A stretch of 64,000 nucleotides of DNA from Amphiura filiformis. Taxonomy: Eukaryota; Echinodermata; Ophiuroidea; Amphilepidida; Amphiuridae. Of the stretch, positions 55,301-63,511 are shown one piece after another. The stretch spans positions 34,044,880 to 34,108,879 of the forward strand of contig NC_092646.1 of assembly GCF_039555335.1 (NCBI RefSeq), in the 5' to 3' direction. A program made the translations under genes and the position numbers. Positions within the stretch are counted from its first letter, which is position 1. Each line of letters opens with the position of its first letter. The notes below the pieces were generated by a model that saw only the letters and a list, made by a program, of their open reading frames with translations, ran no database searches and was not told where the DNA came from.

Positions 55301-57181
55301 TTGCAGCTTCCTTACGCAAAGAGCACAATGTGTTCGGTACAAAGGCCATTTCATCGTGGATAACGCTGAAGGAAGCTTACCCCAAGGCACCTTATTCGGT
55401 CCCAATGGATTTCTTGTCATGATTAATTCTGCACTTGTTGACACACCATCGCCTATCTGTGTTTAATATCTGTGAAGATTAATACTCCTGTGTAGATATT
55501 TCCCATATCATCCACAGGAGTAGTGTGGATTTTAAATGGAATAGCCCCATGTTACTAGGGATAATAATTATGATTATGTTTTTTCCTTTGATCCAGGTTC
55601 TTAACGTAGCTACTTCCATCCGTGCCAGTGGCTGCACAGCACCTGCAGCTAGCTTATGGCCATATTATGAGAAGAAGGAGATTGTCAAGACATTCATTAT
55701 GGTCACAGATGAAGAGGAGAATACTTCCTGCCATAACTTCAGGTAACTTGCACTTTAAATGGGTGTGCACTAGTCCTGATTCCAGAAAAGAGTACAGCAC
55801 TATTAATTGTTTTGGATATTATTTTCAAAAATTGACCAAGTATCCAAATTTTAGTTCCAACTAAAGGATTGTATTGAGCTATGTTTCAGGCTTCCGTAAA
55901 CTTGCATTCGCATAAAAAGTGTGGATCCATCACAGATTAACAACATTTGCCTCTTGTTTTAAAGGTATTATAGGAAGAACAAAGAGATTCATTTGGTAGG
56001 ATTGTTGTGACCATAAACTGGTTAATTTTGTTAACCAAATCAAAAAAATATTACTTACCGAACTGAGTTTTCGCCATCTTGGCTGATGGCTTGATCACCG
56101 ATGAACTGGTCCACTGCTTTTCCCGCAAAACTTGGTTGCTAATGATGCATCCTCGTTACCTGGAAGTGATGTTGAAAAAAGGCAAGAACTCACTCAACCG
56201 CGATGAGTGTGCATACTTTCTAGATCATGTATACGACCCATTGCTTAAATCAACATCACTTCCGGGTAACGAGGATGCGTCAATAGCAACCAAGTTTCGC
56301 AGGAAAAGCAGTGGATGTCAACTTTTTGGACTTGCTTGGCGTGAGACACTGTCGAACAGAGGCGTACCGGGACGTAATTATTATTTGCCGACTATACAGT
56401 GTTAATTTTGACCCATGATTATTTGAGCCACGACACTCAAGAATCTAAAATGTGGGGCGGTAGGGACAACACAAAATTTTTATAATGCGTGAGATTTACG
56501 ACCTAGACGTGAGATTATACTACCTTGGCGTGAGACCATGAGAAAGTGGCCCAATGCGTGATAGTTGACAGCCCTGGTTAAAGCTCAGTTCCTTGATTAA
56601 TTAATATTTTTTTGGATTTGGCTAACAAAATTAACCCGTTTATTATAGGAAGAGTTGCTAATAATGTATAGACCACTAACATTTTAACCATTCATTTTGA
56701 TTTAATCAGTTGATAGTTTAATAATAACAAGTATCGATCGAAGCAGCATCACTTTTGATCCTAATATTTGAAGGCTGCATACTCAAATATATCTAGTATA
56801 ATTTTAAGTAAAAAATACAATGTCAATGCCACTATTTTAAAAATGTTTCTTACATTATTTTCTTCCAGGTTTGCAGCGCTGTTCAAGAAATACCATGATG
56901 AGATCTACCCTGCTCGTCTCGTCTTCGTCTCTTTCCTGCGGGGTCAGCACAGCAGAGCCCAAATGACACAAGAACTGCAACAAATGGGGTATGAACCGCT
57001 TCAGTTTAAACTGGATCAAAAGAGACCTGACTTAACCAAACTAGACAACTTGCTTGGTCTTCTGGCTAAGGAGGCGGTCATGGATTTCAAAGAGGAAGTG
57101 GACAAGATGGAAGTGGAGATAGCGGCTGGAAATCTTGCTGATGATGTGGGAACAATGAAGTTACCTGATGACAAGATGTAA
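43335..57181 (+). CDS. Ro60-like TROVE/vWA RNA-binding protein with RG-rich N-terminus
   Basis: Ten coding exons join in phase: 43419-43598, 44820-44958, 46022-46272, 46780-46926, 48168-48391, 50036-50169, 52302-52362, 53512-53686, 55597-55742 and 56869-57181. They give 589 residues, with TAA at 57179-57181. The start follows an in-frame TAA (43404-43406) and a 5' UTR that begins at an acceptor (TTTTTTAATACAG, 43334), so an upstream noncoding exon exists. Residues 4-28 are an RG/RGG tract, a usual RNA-binding and arginine-methylation segment. The middle is TROVE-like; GALSRHIRNWV ... WKRLADLCHLNPKK (exon 4) resembles the matching part of Ro60. The vWA domain has MIDAS DRSSS (Asp391, Ser393, Ser395), Thr451 and Asp475 (VTDEEEN). 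Ro60 binds Y RNAs and misfolded small RNAs; this protein is probably a relative, perhaps a distinct paralogue because of its RG tail and diverged TROVE core. A possible ATTAAA signal lies at 57812. Confidence 0.88.
43419..43598 (+). CDS. TROVE gene coding exon 1 (RG-rich tail)
   Basis: It encodes residues 1-60: MPNRRGGRGGRGGGRGRGRG and onwards to Arg28, then an Ala/Gln-rich linker. Donor AGT|GTAAGT, phase 0. The exon begins upstream at 43335 with an 84 bp untranslated part. Confidence 0.88.
43673..44149. mobile_element. TIR element in TROVE intron 1
   Basis: TTTTCACATATATTTTTGTG ... CCTGAGAGCA and the inverted TGCTCTCAGGTCCCGCAAAA ... TATGTGAAA define termini of about 35 bp. The interior is rich in A/T runs and has no valid ORF. 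A partial copy is at 4232-4350. Confidence 0.75.
44820..44958 (+). CDS. TROVE gene exon 2
   Basis: It is 139 bp, phase 0 to 1, with acceptor TTCAATTTACAG and donor CAAG|GTTAGT. It encodes DKEVSLEQLFTSDSTFDRHY and a helix with NRYLATLLVL, the start of the helical TROVE region. Confidence 0.88.
45050..45409. mobile_element. mariner-type palindromic MITE (CTGCRCCAAAAAAGTATC)
   Basis: The ends CTGCACCAAAAAAGTATCCT and inverted AGGATACTTTTTTGGCGCAG are TA-flanked. The arms pair for over 100 bp (AATCCTGCACATTATGAC and its inverse). It lies in TROVE intron 2. Confidence 0.85.
46022..46272 (+). CDS. TROVE gene exon 3
   Basis: It is 251 bp, phase 1 to 0, with acceptor CTTAATTTCAG and donor AAG|GTGAGT. 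It encodes paired helices (VAKIRTLAAAWARKDHRLAN, GLVEVLKALTLLDAGRKIRE) and a Lys/Arg-rich segment (KRYQMLPKIKARKVGQIK), suited to RNA contact. A MITE of the ACTACCTGCC family begins almost at the donor site. Confidence 0.9.
46268..46500. mobile_element. MITE, ACTACCTGCCGATTGG family, copy 2
   Basis: It runs from CTCCATGAGAACTACCTGCC to GTGACCAGTAGTGTCCATG, in reverse orientation relative to 9419-9627 and similar along its length. Its left end touches the donor of TROVE exon 3. Confidence 0.7.
46780..46926 (+). CDS. TROVE gene exon 4 (Ro60-like signature)
   Basis: It is 147 bp, phase 0 to 0. It encodes GALSRHIRNWV, a helix, then PWKRLADLCHLNPKK. This matches the Ro60 pattern in which a GRALRKAIADW-like helix is followed by DLLRLSHLKP, and is the best evidence for TROVE. 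Confidence 0.9.
47505..48090. repeat. Dispersed repeat, copy 2 (interrupted)
   Basis: Segments matching 769-1015 (CGGTGGGCCTTATA, GTGACATCTCGCCAGAAGCA, CTTTTTGGCATAGTGGTAA) are separated by about 170 bp unique to this copy and by the MITE at 47795-48011. It ends about 80 bp before TROVE exon 5. Confidence 0.65.
47795..48011. mobile_element. TA-flanked MITE (CCGTAAACGTTCGCC)
   Basis: Perfect 24-bp-class termini beginning CCGTAAACGTTCGCCTAATG at the left and inverted at the right are flanked by TA. It is nested in the repeat at 47505-48090; the other copy of that repeat (about 938) lacks it. Confidence 0.9.
48168..48391 (+). CDS. TROVE gene exon 5
   Basis: It is 224 bp, phase 0 to 2, with acceptor CTTCGTATAG and donor TTGTG|GTGAGT. 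It encodes DFPELPWFLPFCFGEAAPDS, a helix NLNELIESYEVPYTHIKEH and a Lys-rich helix. Human Ro60 has helical repeats at the equivalent place. Confidence 0.88.
48472..48558 (-). mobile_element. tRNA-Met-like SINE head or tRNA pseudogene
   Basis: On the minus strand it reads TAGCAAGGTGG (A box), GTCTCATAAACCTGAGG with a CAT anticodon position, and GGGTTCGATTCCC (B box). The D-arm/anticodon region holds extra bases (CCTATCAAAAGGC), so it cannot fold as a functional tRNA. It lies in TROVE intron 5. Confidence 0.65.
48678..48812. mobile_element. Palindromic MITE (ACACCGTCAATCC)
   Basis: AACACCGTCAATCCCAACCC ... AGTCCAAAAATC pairs with GATTTTTGGACTGACGGGG ... GATTGACGGTGTTT. The GACGGGG/GTCAGTCC blocks repeat within each arm. 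Short, no ORF. Confidence 0.7.
49743..49938. mobile_element. MITE, ACTACCTGCCGATTGG family, copy 3
   Basis: The ends AACCCCATGAGCACTACCTG and inverted CAGGTAGTTCTCATGGGGTT are the best preserved of the family. Internal ATTGGTCAATTACATGAT and TCACCAATCAGAATGGAG blocks recur in copies at 53220 and 53695. It lies in TROVE intron 5. Confidence 0.8.
50036..50169 (+). CDS. TROVE gene exon 6
   Basis: It is 134 bp, phase 2 to 1, with acceptor TTTTTTCAG and donor ACAG|GTGAAT. It encodes WYYEDLECPEVDEVIVKRM and PYGKLMERLLMLKMLNRTG. Confidence 0.88.
50262..50415. repeat. Headless copy of the 14275-14556 SINE body
   Basis: It shares GATCCACAGCCTCATC, GGAAACCTCTGGCT and ATTTCTTGCAGAT with that element. 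No tRNA-like head is visible. Confidence 0.6.
50575..51190. mobile_element. Long inverted-repeat element (TCCAGATAAATACAGCACTAA)
   Basis: The left arm (ACTCCCAATTCCAG ... TACAGCACTAA ... AATCCTAATCCTTTAGTTAG) is mirrored at about 51030-51175. Arm length is about 150 bp around a single-copy centre. Decayed relatives lie at about 55775-55890, 59905-59960 and 61990-62210. It is in TROVE intron 6. Confidence 0.7.
51200..52290. other. Intron 6 sequence, nothing recognised
   Basis: No exon or clear element was found. The stretch 51600-51900 is somewhat CpG-richer (CCTCCCGACGCG) but has no promoter signal I can name. Confidence 0.35.
52302..52362 (+). CDS. TROVE gene exon 7 (short)
   Basis: It is 61 bp, phase 1 to 2, with acceptor CTTTTTTTCAG and donor CCAG|GTAAGG. 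It encodes KVPFMDMLIAPAEARLKET, linking the helical domain to the vWA domain. Confidence 0.85.
52864..53220. mobile_element. TTAA-flanked palindromic MITE (GGGGGTACTAC), copy C
   Basis: TTAAGGGGGTACTACACCCC at the left mirrors the right end GGTGTAGTACCCCC; the right TTAA has become TTGA. It abuts the next MITE with no spacer. Confidence 0.88.
53220..53418. mobile_element. MITE, ACTACCTGCCGATTGG family, copy 4
   Basis: It runs from ACCCCATGAGAACTACCTGC to GTAGTGCTCAAGGGGTTAAG, inverted with respect to 49743-49938. It ends about 90 bp before TROVE exon 8. Confidence 0.75.
53512..53686 (+). CDS. TROVE gene exon 8 (vWA MIDAS)
   Basis: It is 175 bp, phase 2 to 0, with acceptor CATTTCCAG and donor CACAG|GTTGGT. 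It encodes VVVIGDRSSSMGVAVRTSTI; Asp391-x-Ser393-x-Ser395 are the metal-binding residues of the MIDAS, all present. Then comes LCAICKAKLCFFNDGNY, the second vWA strand. Confidence 0.9.
53695..53822. mobile_element. MITE, ACTACCTGCCGATTGG family, copy 5
   Basis: It begins GTTTTAGCCCCCATGGGCAC 9 bases after TROVE exon 8 and contains GATTGGTTAATTACATGATA and AACCAATCAAAATTCAGC. It is shorter and decayed. Confidence 0.6.
53925..55466 (+). mobile_element. 5'/3'-truncated LINE reverse transcriptase, split by a transposon
   Basis: KIKSGKAGGPDGIPSRIIRE (from about 53965) and, after an 848 bp insertion, WRKATVVPIPK, LRPISLTDHFAKVAESF, DPNQFGNRKGV, DRINHNVLIRKLI and GSLPQGTLFGPNGF follow the order of RT motifs 0 to 4. 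There are several frame breaks, and it ends before the catalytic YxDD motif. It is a dead copy lying in TROVE intron 8. Confidence 0.8.
54060..54907. mobile_element. TA-flanked element (GGGGAGAGTGGGG) nested in the LINE
   Basis: The termini GGGGAGAGTGGGGTAAGTTG and inverted CAACTTGCCCCACTCTCCCC have TA at 54058-54059 and 54908-54909. Extra copies of GGGGTAAGTTGAGCCA occur internally in both orientations (about 54425, 54700). No transposase frame. Its position between two RT motifs shows it is younger than the LINE. Confidence 0.9.
55466..55553. repeat. Half MITE of the GGGCTA/TTTAAATGGAAT family
   Basis: Contains AGATATTTCCCATATCATCC and GTAGTGTGGATTTTAAATGG followed by AATAGCCCC, matching one arm of 58286-58640. 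It lies about 45 bp from TROVE exon 9. Confidence 0.6.
55597..55742 (+). CDS. TROVE gene exon 9 (vWA middle)
   Basis: It is 146 bp, phase 0 to 2, with acceptor TTTGATCCAG and donor TCAG|GTAACT. It encodes IRASGCTAPAASLWP (MIDAS Thr451, like the GGTDCSLPM of Ro60) and TFIMVTDEEENTSC (Asp475, like FTDNET of Ro60). The three metal-site loops are therefore preserved. Confidence 0.9.
55745..56868. other. TROVE intron 9, mixed repeat fragments
   Basis: It holds a partial copy of the TACAGCACTAA element (about 55775-55890) and an inverted fragment of the GTTGTTAATC repeat (about 55890-55970). 56079-56405 is an open frame with no recognisable domain; its GATGCATCCTCGTTACCTGG and CCGGGTAACGAGGATGCGTC form an inverted pair, so it too looks repeat-derived. 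Confidence 0.45.
56869..57181 (+). CDS. TROVE gene exon 10 (vWA end, stop)
   Basis: It is 313 bp including the stop; acceptor ATTTTCTTCCAG. It encodes FAALFKKYHDEIYPARLVFV, then a charged region and an acidic C-terminus ending DDKM. The C-terminal part after the vWA fold extends well past the usual Ro60 end and is not recognised. Confidence 0.88.
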
Positions 57182-57218
57182 ATGGTTTAATTATAGGCTT
57201 GGACAACTAAGTTGCTAA

Positions 57219-57413
57219 CAGTGGCTGTGCTAGGGGGGGAGGCAAGAGGGGCACTTGCCCCCCCCAATATTTTTTTTTTTTTCCCACCAGTTTCCCCCAG
57301 TTTTGCAGCTTTTAGGCAAACCCCCAAAGTAGTATTTTTGCACAAAATCAACAAATTTGCCCCCCCCTGAAATTCACTTTGCCCCCAACGAAAAAAAATC
57401 ATGGTGCGCACTG
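57219..57413. mobile_element. hAT-like MITE just after the TROVE stop
   Basis: It starts CAGTGGCTGTGC and ends GGTGCGCACTG, with flanks GTTGCTAA and GTTGACAA (6 of 8 identical), fitting an old 8-bp duplication. The interior is C- and G-run rich (TTGCCCCCCCC). It lies 37 bp after the stop codon, so it is probably transcribed in the 3' UTR. Confidence 0.65.
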
Positions 57414-57421
57414 GTTGACAA

Positions 57422-58285
57422 TAGTTGTTAGTCGCGACTTTTACTGGTAGTTGTGACTAAGACTATTGAAAACCAAAAGCCGACTAACACAACTATATTT
57501 TTATGTTAAAAAAATCATGTTAAAAGCGCCAGATATCCGCACCAAAACCAACCAAATACTAACATATCAAATGCAAAATGTGATAAAAAGTTGTGCAATA
57601 TACACAAGCCTGCACTATAGCATATAAATGTTGTAACAACTTATCGTTTCTTTATTTCCATGCATATCTTACTTGTTTAATATGAATTATAAAAACTAAA
57701 TTTACATCAATCTTTCACCTGATTTTTCAGTCCAATTCTGACCACAGATAGTCGCGACTATACTCGTAGTCACGACTATTTGCCGACCAGTCAATTAGGA
57801 AAAAAGAGATAATTAAAAGGACCAATCCCTTATCCAAATAATGCAGCACCATTTGTATTTCACAATTATGAAGAAACAAAGATTGCAATGGTGAAAACTA
57901 CTGCACTTTGACCTAAACTGGGGAAAAGCATTCATTTCGGTCAATATGGAGGGTTTGTAATGTTTTCTGACAAAAAATAATGTAAAGTTTCTTGGAGCTA
58001 ATATATGGAATGTGTGGTAACACATCATTCTTAATTTCTCGCTTTTGTTTATATGTTTGTGATAAAAGAAAAGAGTAAACATGCATGCATGCCAAAACTC
58101 AATCTGTATATTTTGACATTAATCTTTGTTTTTAAAAGTCTTTCAGCTTGATTATTTTACCGCACAACTCAATTTCAAAATTTCCAACTATGGTCCGAGT
58201 TTAGATCATGCCACATATTATATTATATCATTGTTTTATATTGTATATTACATTATGTATCTAAAATTTGATAAGTAACAAATTG
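57422..58285. other. 3' flank of the TROVE gene
   Basis: No coding signal. The motif GTCGCGACT occurs near 57431 and 57750 in inverted settings and may bound a decayed MITE. ATTAAA at 57812 is a possible polyadenylation signal, unsupported otherwise. Confidence 0.35.
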
Positions 58286-58640
58286 GGCTATTCCATTTAA
58301 AATCCACACTACCCCTGTGGAAGATTTTGGAAATATCTTTCACGGAGGCAGGTTGGGAAATAAGTGGGGGCCAGAGGCAGTTTAGCCCCTGGTTCATTGA
58401 AAATAGCCCCTGGTTCGTCCCTGTAAAACTAATGTAAAATTAACATATTTGGCAGCTCAATTTGAATTTCATTCACCCTCTGAGAAAGAGTCAGTCTGAA
58501 TCTTCCACAGATGGAGGGTGACTATTTCAAATGGAGCTGCAGAGTGTTAATTCCATTTGAAATTCATCCTCCTGCTGTGGAAGGTATTTTCAAAATCTTC
58601 AACAGGGGGAGTGTGGATTTTAACTGAAATAGCCAAATGT
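58286..58640. mobile_element. GGGCTATTCC-family MITE, long copy
   Basis: GGGCTATTCCATTTAAAATC at the left is mirrored by a right end of GATTTTAACTGAAATAGCC. About 70 bp of other sequence (AGTGGGGGCCAGAGGCAG ...) interrupts it near 58365-58440. Internal TTCAAATGGAGCTGCAGAGT matches 8112-8312. Confidence 0.65.
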
Positions 58641-58644
58641 GTAA

Positions 58645-60487
58645 TTACAATGAAAGAGCATTGTTCCATATTTGACATCGTATTTCATATTTTTTAAAGC
58701 AATTATCTACTAATTACATGTATATAAATCAGGAATGTAAATATTATATTGTATCGGTAAATATTAGTTTATTAACAACAAAAGTAATAGGTTTTATAAG
58801 TGCAATTGGATGCTTATTAGCACATTAATAGTGTATTATGATGTATGTTGTATAGTCTTTCCAACATTAGACCAAAAAAGTGTTTGTTTGCCCATAAGAG
58901 ACAAAAATTTGGAGGATCGGTAGGTTAATCTTTTTTCATTCATAGGCACTTCCACCCCATTTTCACATATAGAAAGTGAAACCACATCTTACAGCGTAAC
59001 TAAAAATTAAGTTTGACGATAATAGTAAAAAATGGGCTGAAAAGTAAAAAAAAAGTCCAGAAATTCTATTAAGATTATTAGGATGGCCAGCATATAGAGG
59101 CATTGTTGTGGATATATCTAGGCTCTCCAATGTTCCAATTTGTTATCTGGAAGTGGTAAAATGATCCACAAAACTCACTGATAGCTTAAAAAAAACATTT
59201 TTGCAAACATATTTTAAAAAACTGTGATCCTGTACTTGTGTGCCCCCCCAAAAAAAAACAGCTGTTTTTTACAGCTGTTACAGCAATTTTTTGTTGCCTT
59301 AACACTGTTAGGTTGGAAGTTGAACTGGCTCATAGACTTAAATATAGTATACACTTTGTCATTGCCTAATAACTTTGTATATTAAAAAAATAGTCTAAAT
59401 ATACTAATGGATCCTAACGCTTGTGATCTGTATGCAGTGTGACTTTGCCAAGTATTAAGTAAAAATTCTATTTTGAGCAAACCTTTGATTTCTGTTTTCA
59501 TGCACCATCCATTTTGTCATTTAATGTCAACCTCTGCTAAAATTGGTGAGTGGATAGTGGCCCATGCATGACAATATAACAATGTATATTGTGTATTGAG
59601 TTTCCATATAGTGTTATGCATGGGGCCACACCAAGACTGCGTTAAATTGATTTTTGTATGAATTGAAAATAGTTAGCATACTGTATGTATGCTTTGTACT
59701 TACCCAAATTCTGAATTCACATCACTAATAATAGTAATTAACTTTAGTAAAAACCACCCAGGCATATAATTAAAATATGTTTAGTATTTGTCACAAACAT
59801 GCCAACTGAAGCTAATGACCCACGTCATAAACAGAATGTACAGCAGCTAGTTTATCATTAATCTGTTGATCACCTGTTGTCTCTAAAATGAATGCCAAGT
59901 TAGGTTACTTCCAATTCCAGAAATCAGCACTCATTATTGGAGATTCTAAAACACTTGAGAAAGTTTCTGCAATCTTATCGGTTAACGCGATACTCGAATG
60001 CGCTATATGAACCAATCGGAGGTGCATAGCAACAATGGGACTGATCAATTCTAAGCCCTAGGTAATTCCTTGTAAAATTGAGGATTTACTTTGATTAAAA
60101 TTTGGTATTTATTTCAATTGAAGTGAAATTCATATAAGAATGAGAATAAAAGTATTGTTTTTAGCTCCTGTTGTGCATCTATCGTATTATATAACACTAG
60201 CGACATCATTATTTTTGGCGTAAAACAACTCGGCTCCTTCTTGTGTATAATTATGTTGCCTGTGTGATATGAGACGATAGATGCACGACTGCATGCTAAA
60301 AACAATACCTTTATTCTCTAATTAAAGAAAATTATACCGGAAAGAAAGATATATTATCCTGATTTGCCAAATGAAACATCATAATCCTTGCGAGATGAAA
60401 ATACCTAGGTATTTGAATCTCACGTTGCAGCAAACTTGCATTTTTATATTAGGGATTTTTTTTTGGGGGGGGGAGGGAACAATTGTA
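58645..60487. other. Intergenic, little recognised
   Basis: AT-rich DNA with a partial TACAGCACTAA-type fragment near 59905-59960. An inverted pair TATAAGAATGAGAATAAAAG/CTTTATTCTCTAATTA with AAACAATACC near 60130-60320 suggests a small palindromic MITE (ATCTATCGTATTATA / ATGAGACGATAGAT). No gene. Confidence 0.4.
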
Positions 60488-60674
60488 CACCCCACCCAGG
60501 TGCAATGGGAAGCTGTTAGGGGTTGTCACAGTCGTTGTACTGATGAACCCTGCGCCAATTGTAGGCTGCAAACGTGGTTCCGACATATTCTAATGACGGC
60601 GGAATAAATGTAAAGCGCTTTGAGGCTGTTTACGGCATAAAGCGCTATATAAATATCTACATTTATTTATTTAC
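60488..60674 (+). mobile_element. SINE family S1, 5'-truncated
   Basis: It lacks the tRNA head and starts at ACCCCACCCAGGTGCAATGG. From there it matches 17831-18016 closely down to AAGCGCTATATAAATATCTA and the ATTT tail. A G-run (TTTTGGGGGGGGGAGGG) precedes it. Confidence 0.9.
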
Positions 60675-60679
60675 TTGGC

Positions 60680-61420
60680 ATAAGTTTAAGCATTCATAAT
60701 CTACTCATAACCATACCATTTTATGTAAAACTCACTATGGACCACAATAGCCTCATCCCAATGGCATAGTTCAATAACCTCAATTAAACAATCACAGTGC
60801 AAAATTTGACCTAAAAGTTGCAGAGTATGAGTTTTCATACCCAAATTTTCAAAGGTCATTCAATAAATGTACAAATATATTGGGGTTAAAGAACTGTGCC
60901 CCTGATAGATGAGCATGTTGTGGATCCTAGTGATTGACTAGACCAGCATGGAAACACTGACAGGATGGATCCAAAAGGATACAAGTGTGTCACACTAACA
61001 TAGGATGAAATCATAGGCATAGATCTGTTGGGGGATTTTGGCCAGGGACGGATGCTCCATACACTCATCCCCCAATGTTGACACCTGTACGTAGGTTTCT
61101 GATCAAATGAACCTCATATTTGGCCATTTTAGCCCCAAAAGTGCCAAATTTTGCATGCTTCTCACAAATTTATTCCACTTTTGAACAATATGTCGCCAGT
61201 TTTGCTTCAATGTGGCAAACTTTTACATTTGTACCATACACTTATTTTGTTGCCAAAAGGTGCTGGATTCGCATTACTTCCAAGAAAAATTTTCCAACCC
61301 CCATCCCCCCAATGTCAACAAGAAATCTACACCACTGGGTGAAATTAAGAACAGCAAAAATGTGACATAACATCCAATGTGGGTAAAAGCAATACACAAA
61401 GTTTAAAACCCAACTGTTCA
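60680..61420. other. Intergenic, one duplicated block
   Basis: 60876-60936 (TTGGGGTTAAAGAACTGTGC, GATGAGCATGTTGTGGATCC) is repeated at 62826-62884. Nothing else recognised. Confidence 0.4.
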
Positions 61421-61429
61421 TTTATAACC

Positions 61430-61725
61430 TAACCCTAACCGCCTAGGGGCTTTTTTAGCGTGACGGAAGGGAAAGAAGGAAAGAATAAAGAGAGAAAAGA
61501 AGGAAAGAAGTTGTTTGCTCTGGGTGGGATTCGAACCCGAGACCCCTCGCATGCCAAGCACTCGGTCGGCGACACTTTGCCACAGGTCTTGGGCTTCGCT
61601 GGCCAGCTTAAAACCATGCCTATATATCACTTAGGGCGATTGCGTCATCACACCACGTGGGATGCATGCACGAACAGCGCATATATCAAGTAGTATTTTG
61701 TAGTATACAGGAGGGTTAGGGTTAA
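61430..61725 (-). mobile_element. tRNA-like SINE head between telomere-like ends
   Basis: On the minus strand, GTGGCAAAGTGTCGCCGACC, AAGCACT-type loop and GGGTTCGAATCCCACCC (B box at about 61528-61540) form a tRNA-like block. The outer ends CCTAACCCTAACC (about 61430) and GGTTAGGGTTAAG (about 61713) are inverted, perhaps termini of the same element. Function cannot be assigned. Confidence 0.5.
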
Positions 61726-61729
61726 GAGC

Positions 61730-62470
61730 TGGACTCAACAACTAATATATAGAGCTGGTCTCTCTCCTTTGGAAAAAGAAAAGATTTGTCTTTTCAAAAT
61801 GTTGGATTTTTAACTTTGTGTTTTTATATGTTTTTACCCCTATTGGATTGTTGCATCACGTTATTGCTGCTTTTAATCATTTTATGTTAATTTTTAATAA
61901 TTTGTTATAGATTACAAAATGTGTTTGCTAAATAGAGTGTATGACATTAGGCTTTGTACAAACAGCATATAAAACTCACTTTGTTTATACCCTTAATTAT
62001 TTCCAACAATTGACCAAGTATTAAAACTGGAGTTTTATTGCCAGTTAGGAATTAGATGTAATTGCTGTATCAAAAGGAATGGACACCATTGGAATGAATG
62101 CCCAGGGGAGTTTTGGGGGCTCAATCAAGTTTAAACCCCAGATTTATGCAAAACCATGAAAATATTTTCATCCTATTTTTAGGCTTTGTCCAGTCTTTTA
62201 ATCCCAACTCCACTAGGTAACCAGCCTGCCCTAGATCAGATATAATCTACTGTAAAACCCCGTCTACAAGCATAAAGAGTGTTTTTGATGAAAGCTAAAT
62301 TAATACAAAACAGCCATAAATATGCCAATGCAACAGATTGGTCTTACAATAGTACTTGTTTGTGTTATGCTTGTATCGGTGATTTATTTGTTTATCATTT
62401 TGTTGATTGGTGATGCCTGGATTAATTTATCCCTCATCAAAAGCACAATATGCTTGTAGACGAGGTTTTA
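61730..62470. other. Intergenic, decayed repeat
   Basis: 61990-62210 resembles one arm of the TACAGCACTAA element (CCAACAATTGACCAAGTATT, TTTTATTGCCAGTTAGGA). TACTGTAAAACCCCGTCTAC (about 62250) and its inverse GTAGACGAGGTTTTACGGTA (about 62457) mark a TIR MITE of roughly 225 bp. Confidence 0.5.
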
Positions 62471-62473
62471 CGG

Positions 62474-62656
62474 TATTCCAGTTGAACTCCATACAAGCCT
62501 GATGGAAGACATGACCTTAATCTCCCACACAGGGGGTGCAGATTTCAAATGGAGTATCCCATTCAGATAACCCCATTTGAGATTTGCACTCTCTGTGTGG
62601 AAGATTAAGGTCATATATCTTCCATAGGGAGTGGATGGATTTCAAATGGTATAGCC
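62474..62656. mobile_element. GGGCTATTCC-family MITE, copy at 62.5 kb
   Basis: ATTCCAGTTGAACTCCATAC at the left, the inverted ATGGATTTCAAATGGTATAG followed by CCC at the right, and the block AGATTAAGGTCATATATCTT within. Similar to 5776-5962 and 12178-12322. Confidence 0.7.
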
Positions 62657-62764
62657 CAAGATGCTCATTTTGCAAGCTCTTAAAATGATACATAATTTGG
62701 CTATAAAGTACTAAATTTGTTTCAAGACCTCTTGTGCTTACATTTCTTTTGTATTTGATTGTAT

Positions 62765-62945
62765 TTTGAGAACTTAAAATGGCTATAATTCAGATACACC
62801 AAAATATCAGTGAACATTATCAGCCAATGTATTGGGGTTAAAGAACTGTGCCTTGATAGATGAGCATGTTGTGGATCCTAGTGTTATGAGAACTTAAAAT
62901 GGCTGTAATTCAGAAATACCAAAATGTCTGTTAAAACATTATCAG
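62765..62945 (+). repeat. Tandem duplication of ~117 bp
   Basis: TGAGAACTTAAAATGGCT ... CATTATCAGCC occurs twice (62767 and 62887) with a block shared with 60876-60936 between the copies. Not coding. Confidence 0.65.
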
Positions 62946-63511
62946 CCCATGTGCTTTTCTGTACACTGCGATTAATTAATACTCAACTGGAAAAGGCAAC
63001 AGAAGGGAACTGAGTGAATTGAACTCGATATTGAGTAAAAATTTAATCAACATTGAGTTCTATTTGACTCATTTTATTGCTCTGATCCATTTTTACTCAA
63101 CATTTAGTCATTTTTACTAGGTCTTATTTAGAATGTATAGTGTTAAATTTATACATGTATCAATTAGTAGGTTTTAGCGGGTTCGCCGTCGGACAAGTTT
63201 AGAACTGTCAAGCTTTAGTCAGGAGTAGCTCTGACTTCTTCAGGACAAAGTACCTAAGAATGAGACATGTAGACCGCCCCTTGTCTACTGATGACTCTGA
63301 AAAGAGCCGTTTGCTGAAGACTGCCCCTTGTCAACAATTTACATATTTTATAATATATATTATAGTGGATTTAGCAATTGTCAGTATTTTTTAACCTATT
63401 TTAAAACTCCAATAATGATGTAATAGTGTATGTATATACGATATAAGCAGAATTATATAGAGTTCAATAATATTTTTATATACTTATTATAGATCCTGTT
63501 GATGATATATA

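Noticed and set aside
56079-56405. 108-codon ORF as an extra exon of the TROVE gene
   Set aside because: Exons 9 and 10 join in phase without it, no acceptor and donor fit its ends, and it contains an inverted repeat pair typical of mobile DNA.
61430-61725. Interstitial telomere from CCTAACCCTAACC / GGTTAGGGTTAAG
   Set aside because: Each side has only about two TTAGGG-like units, placed as inverted ends of a tRNA-like block. That fits transposon termini better than telomeric DNA.
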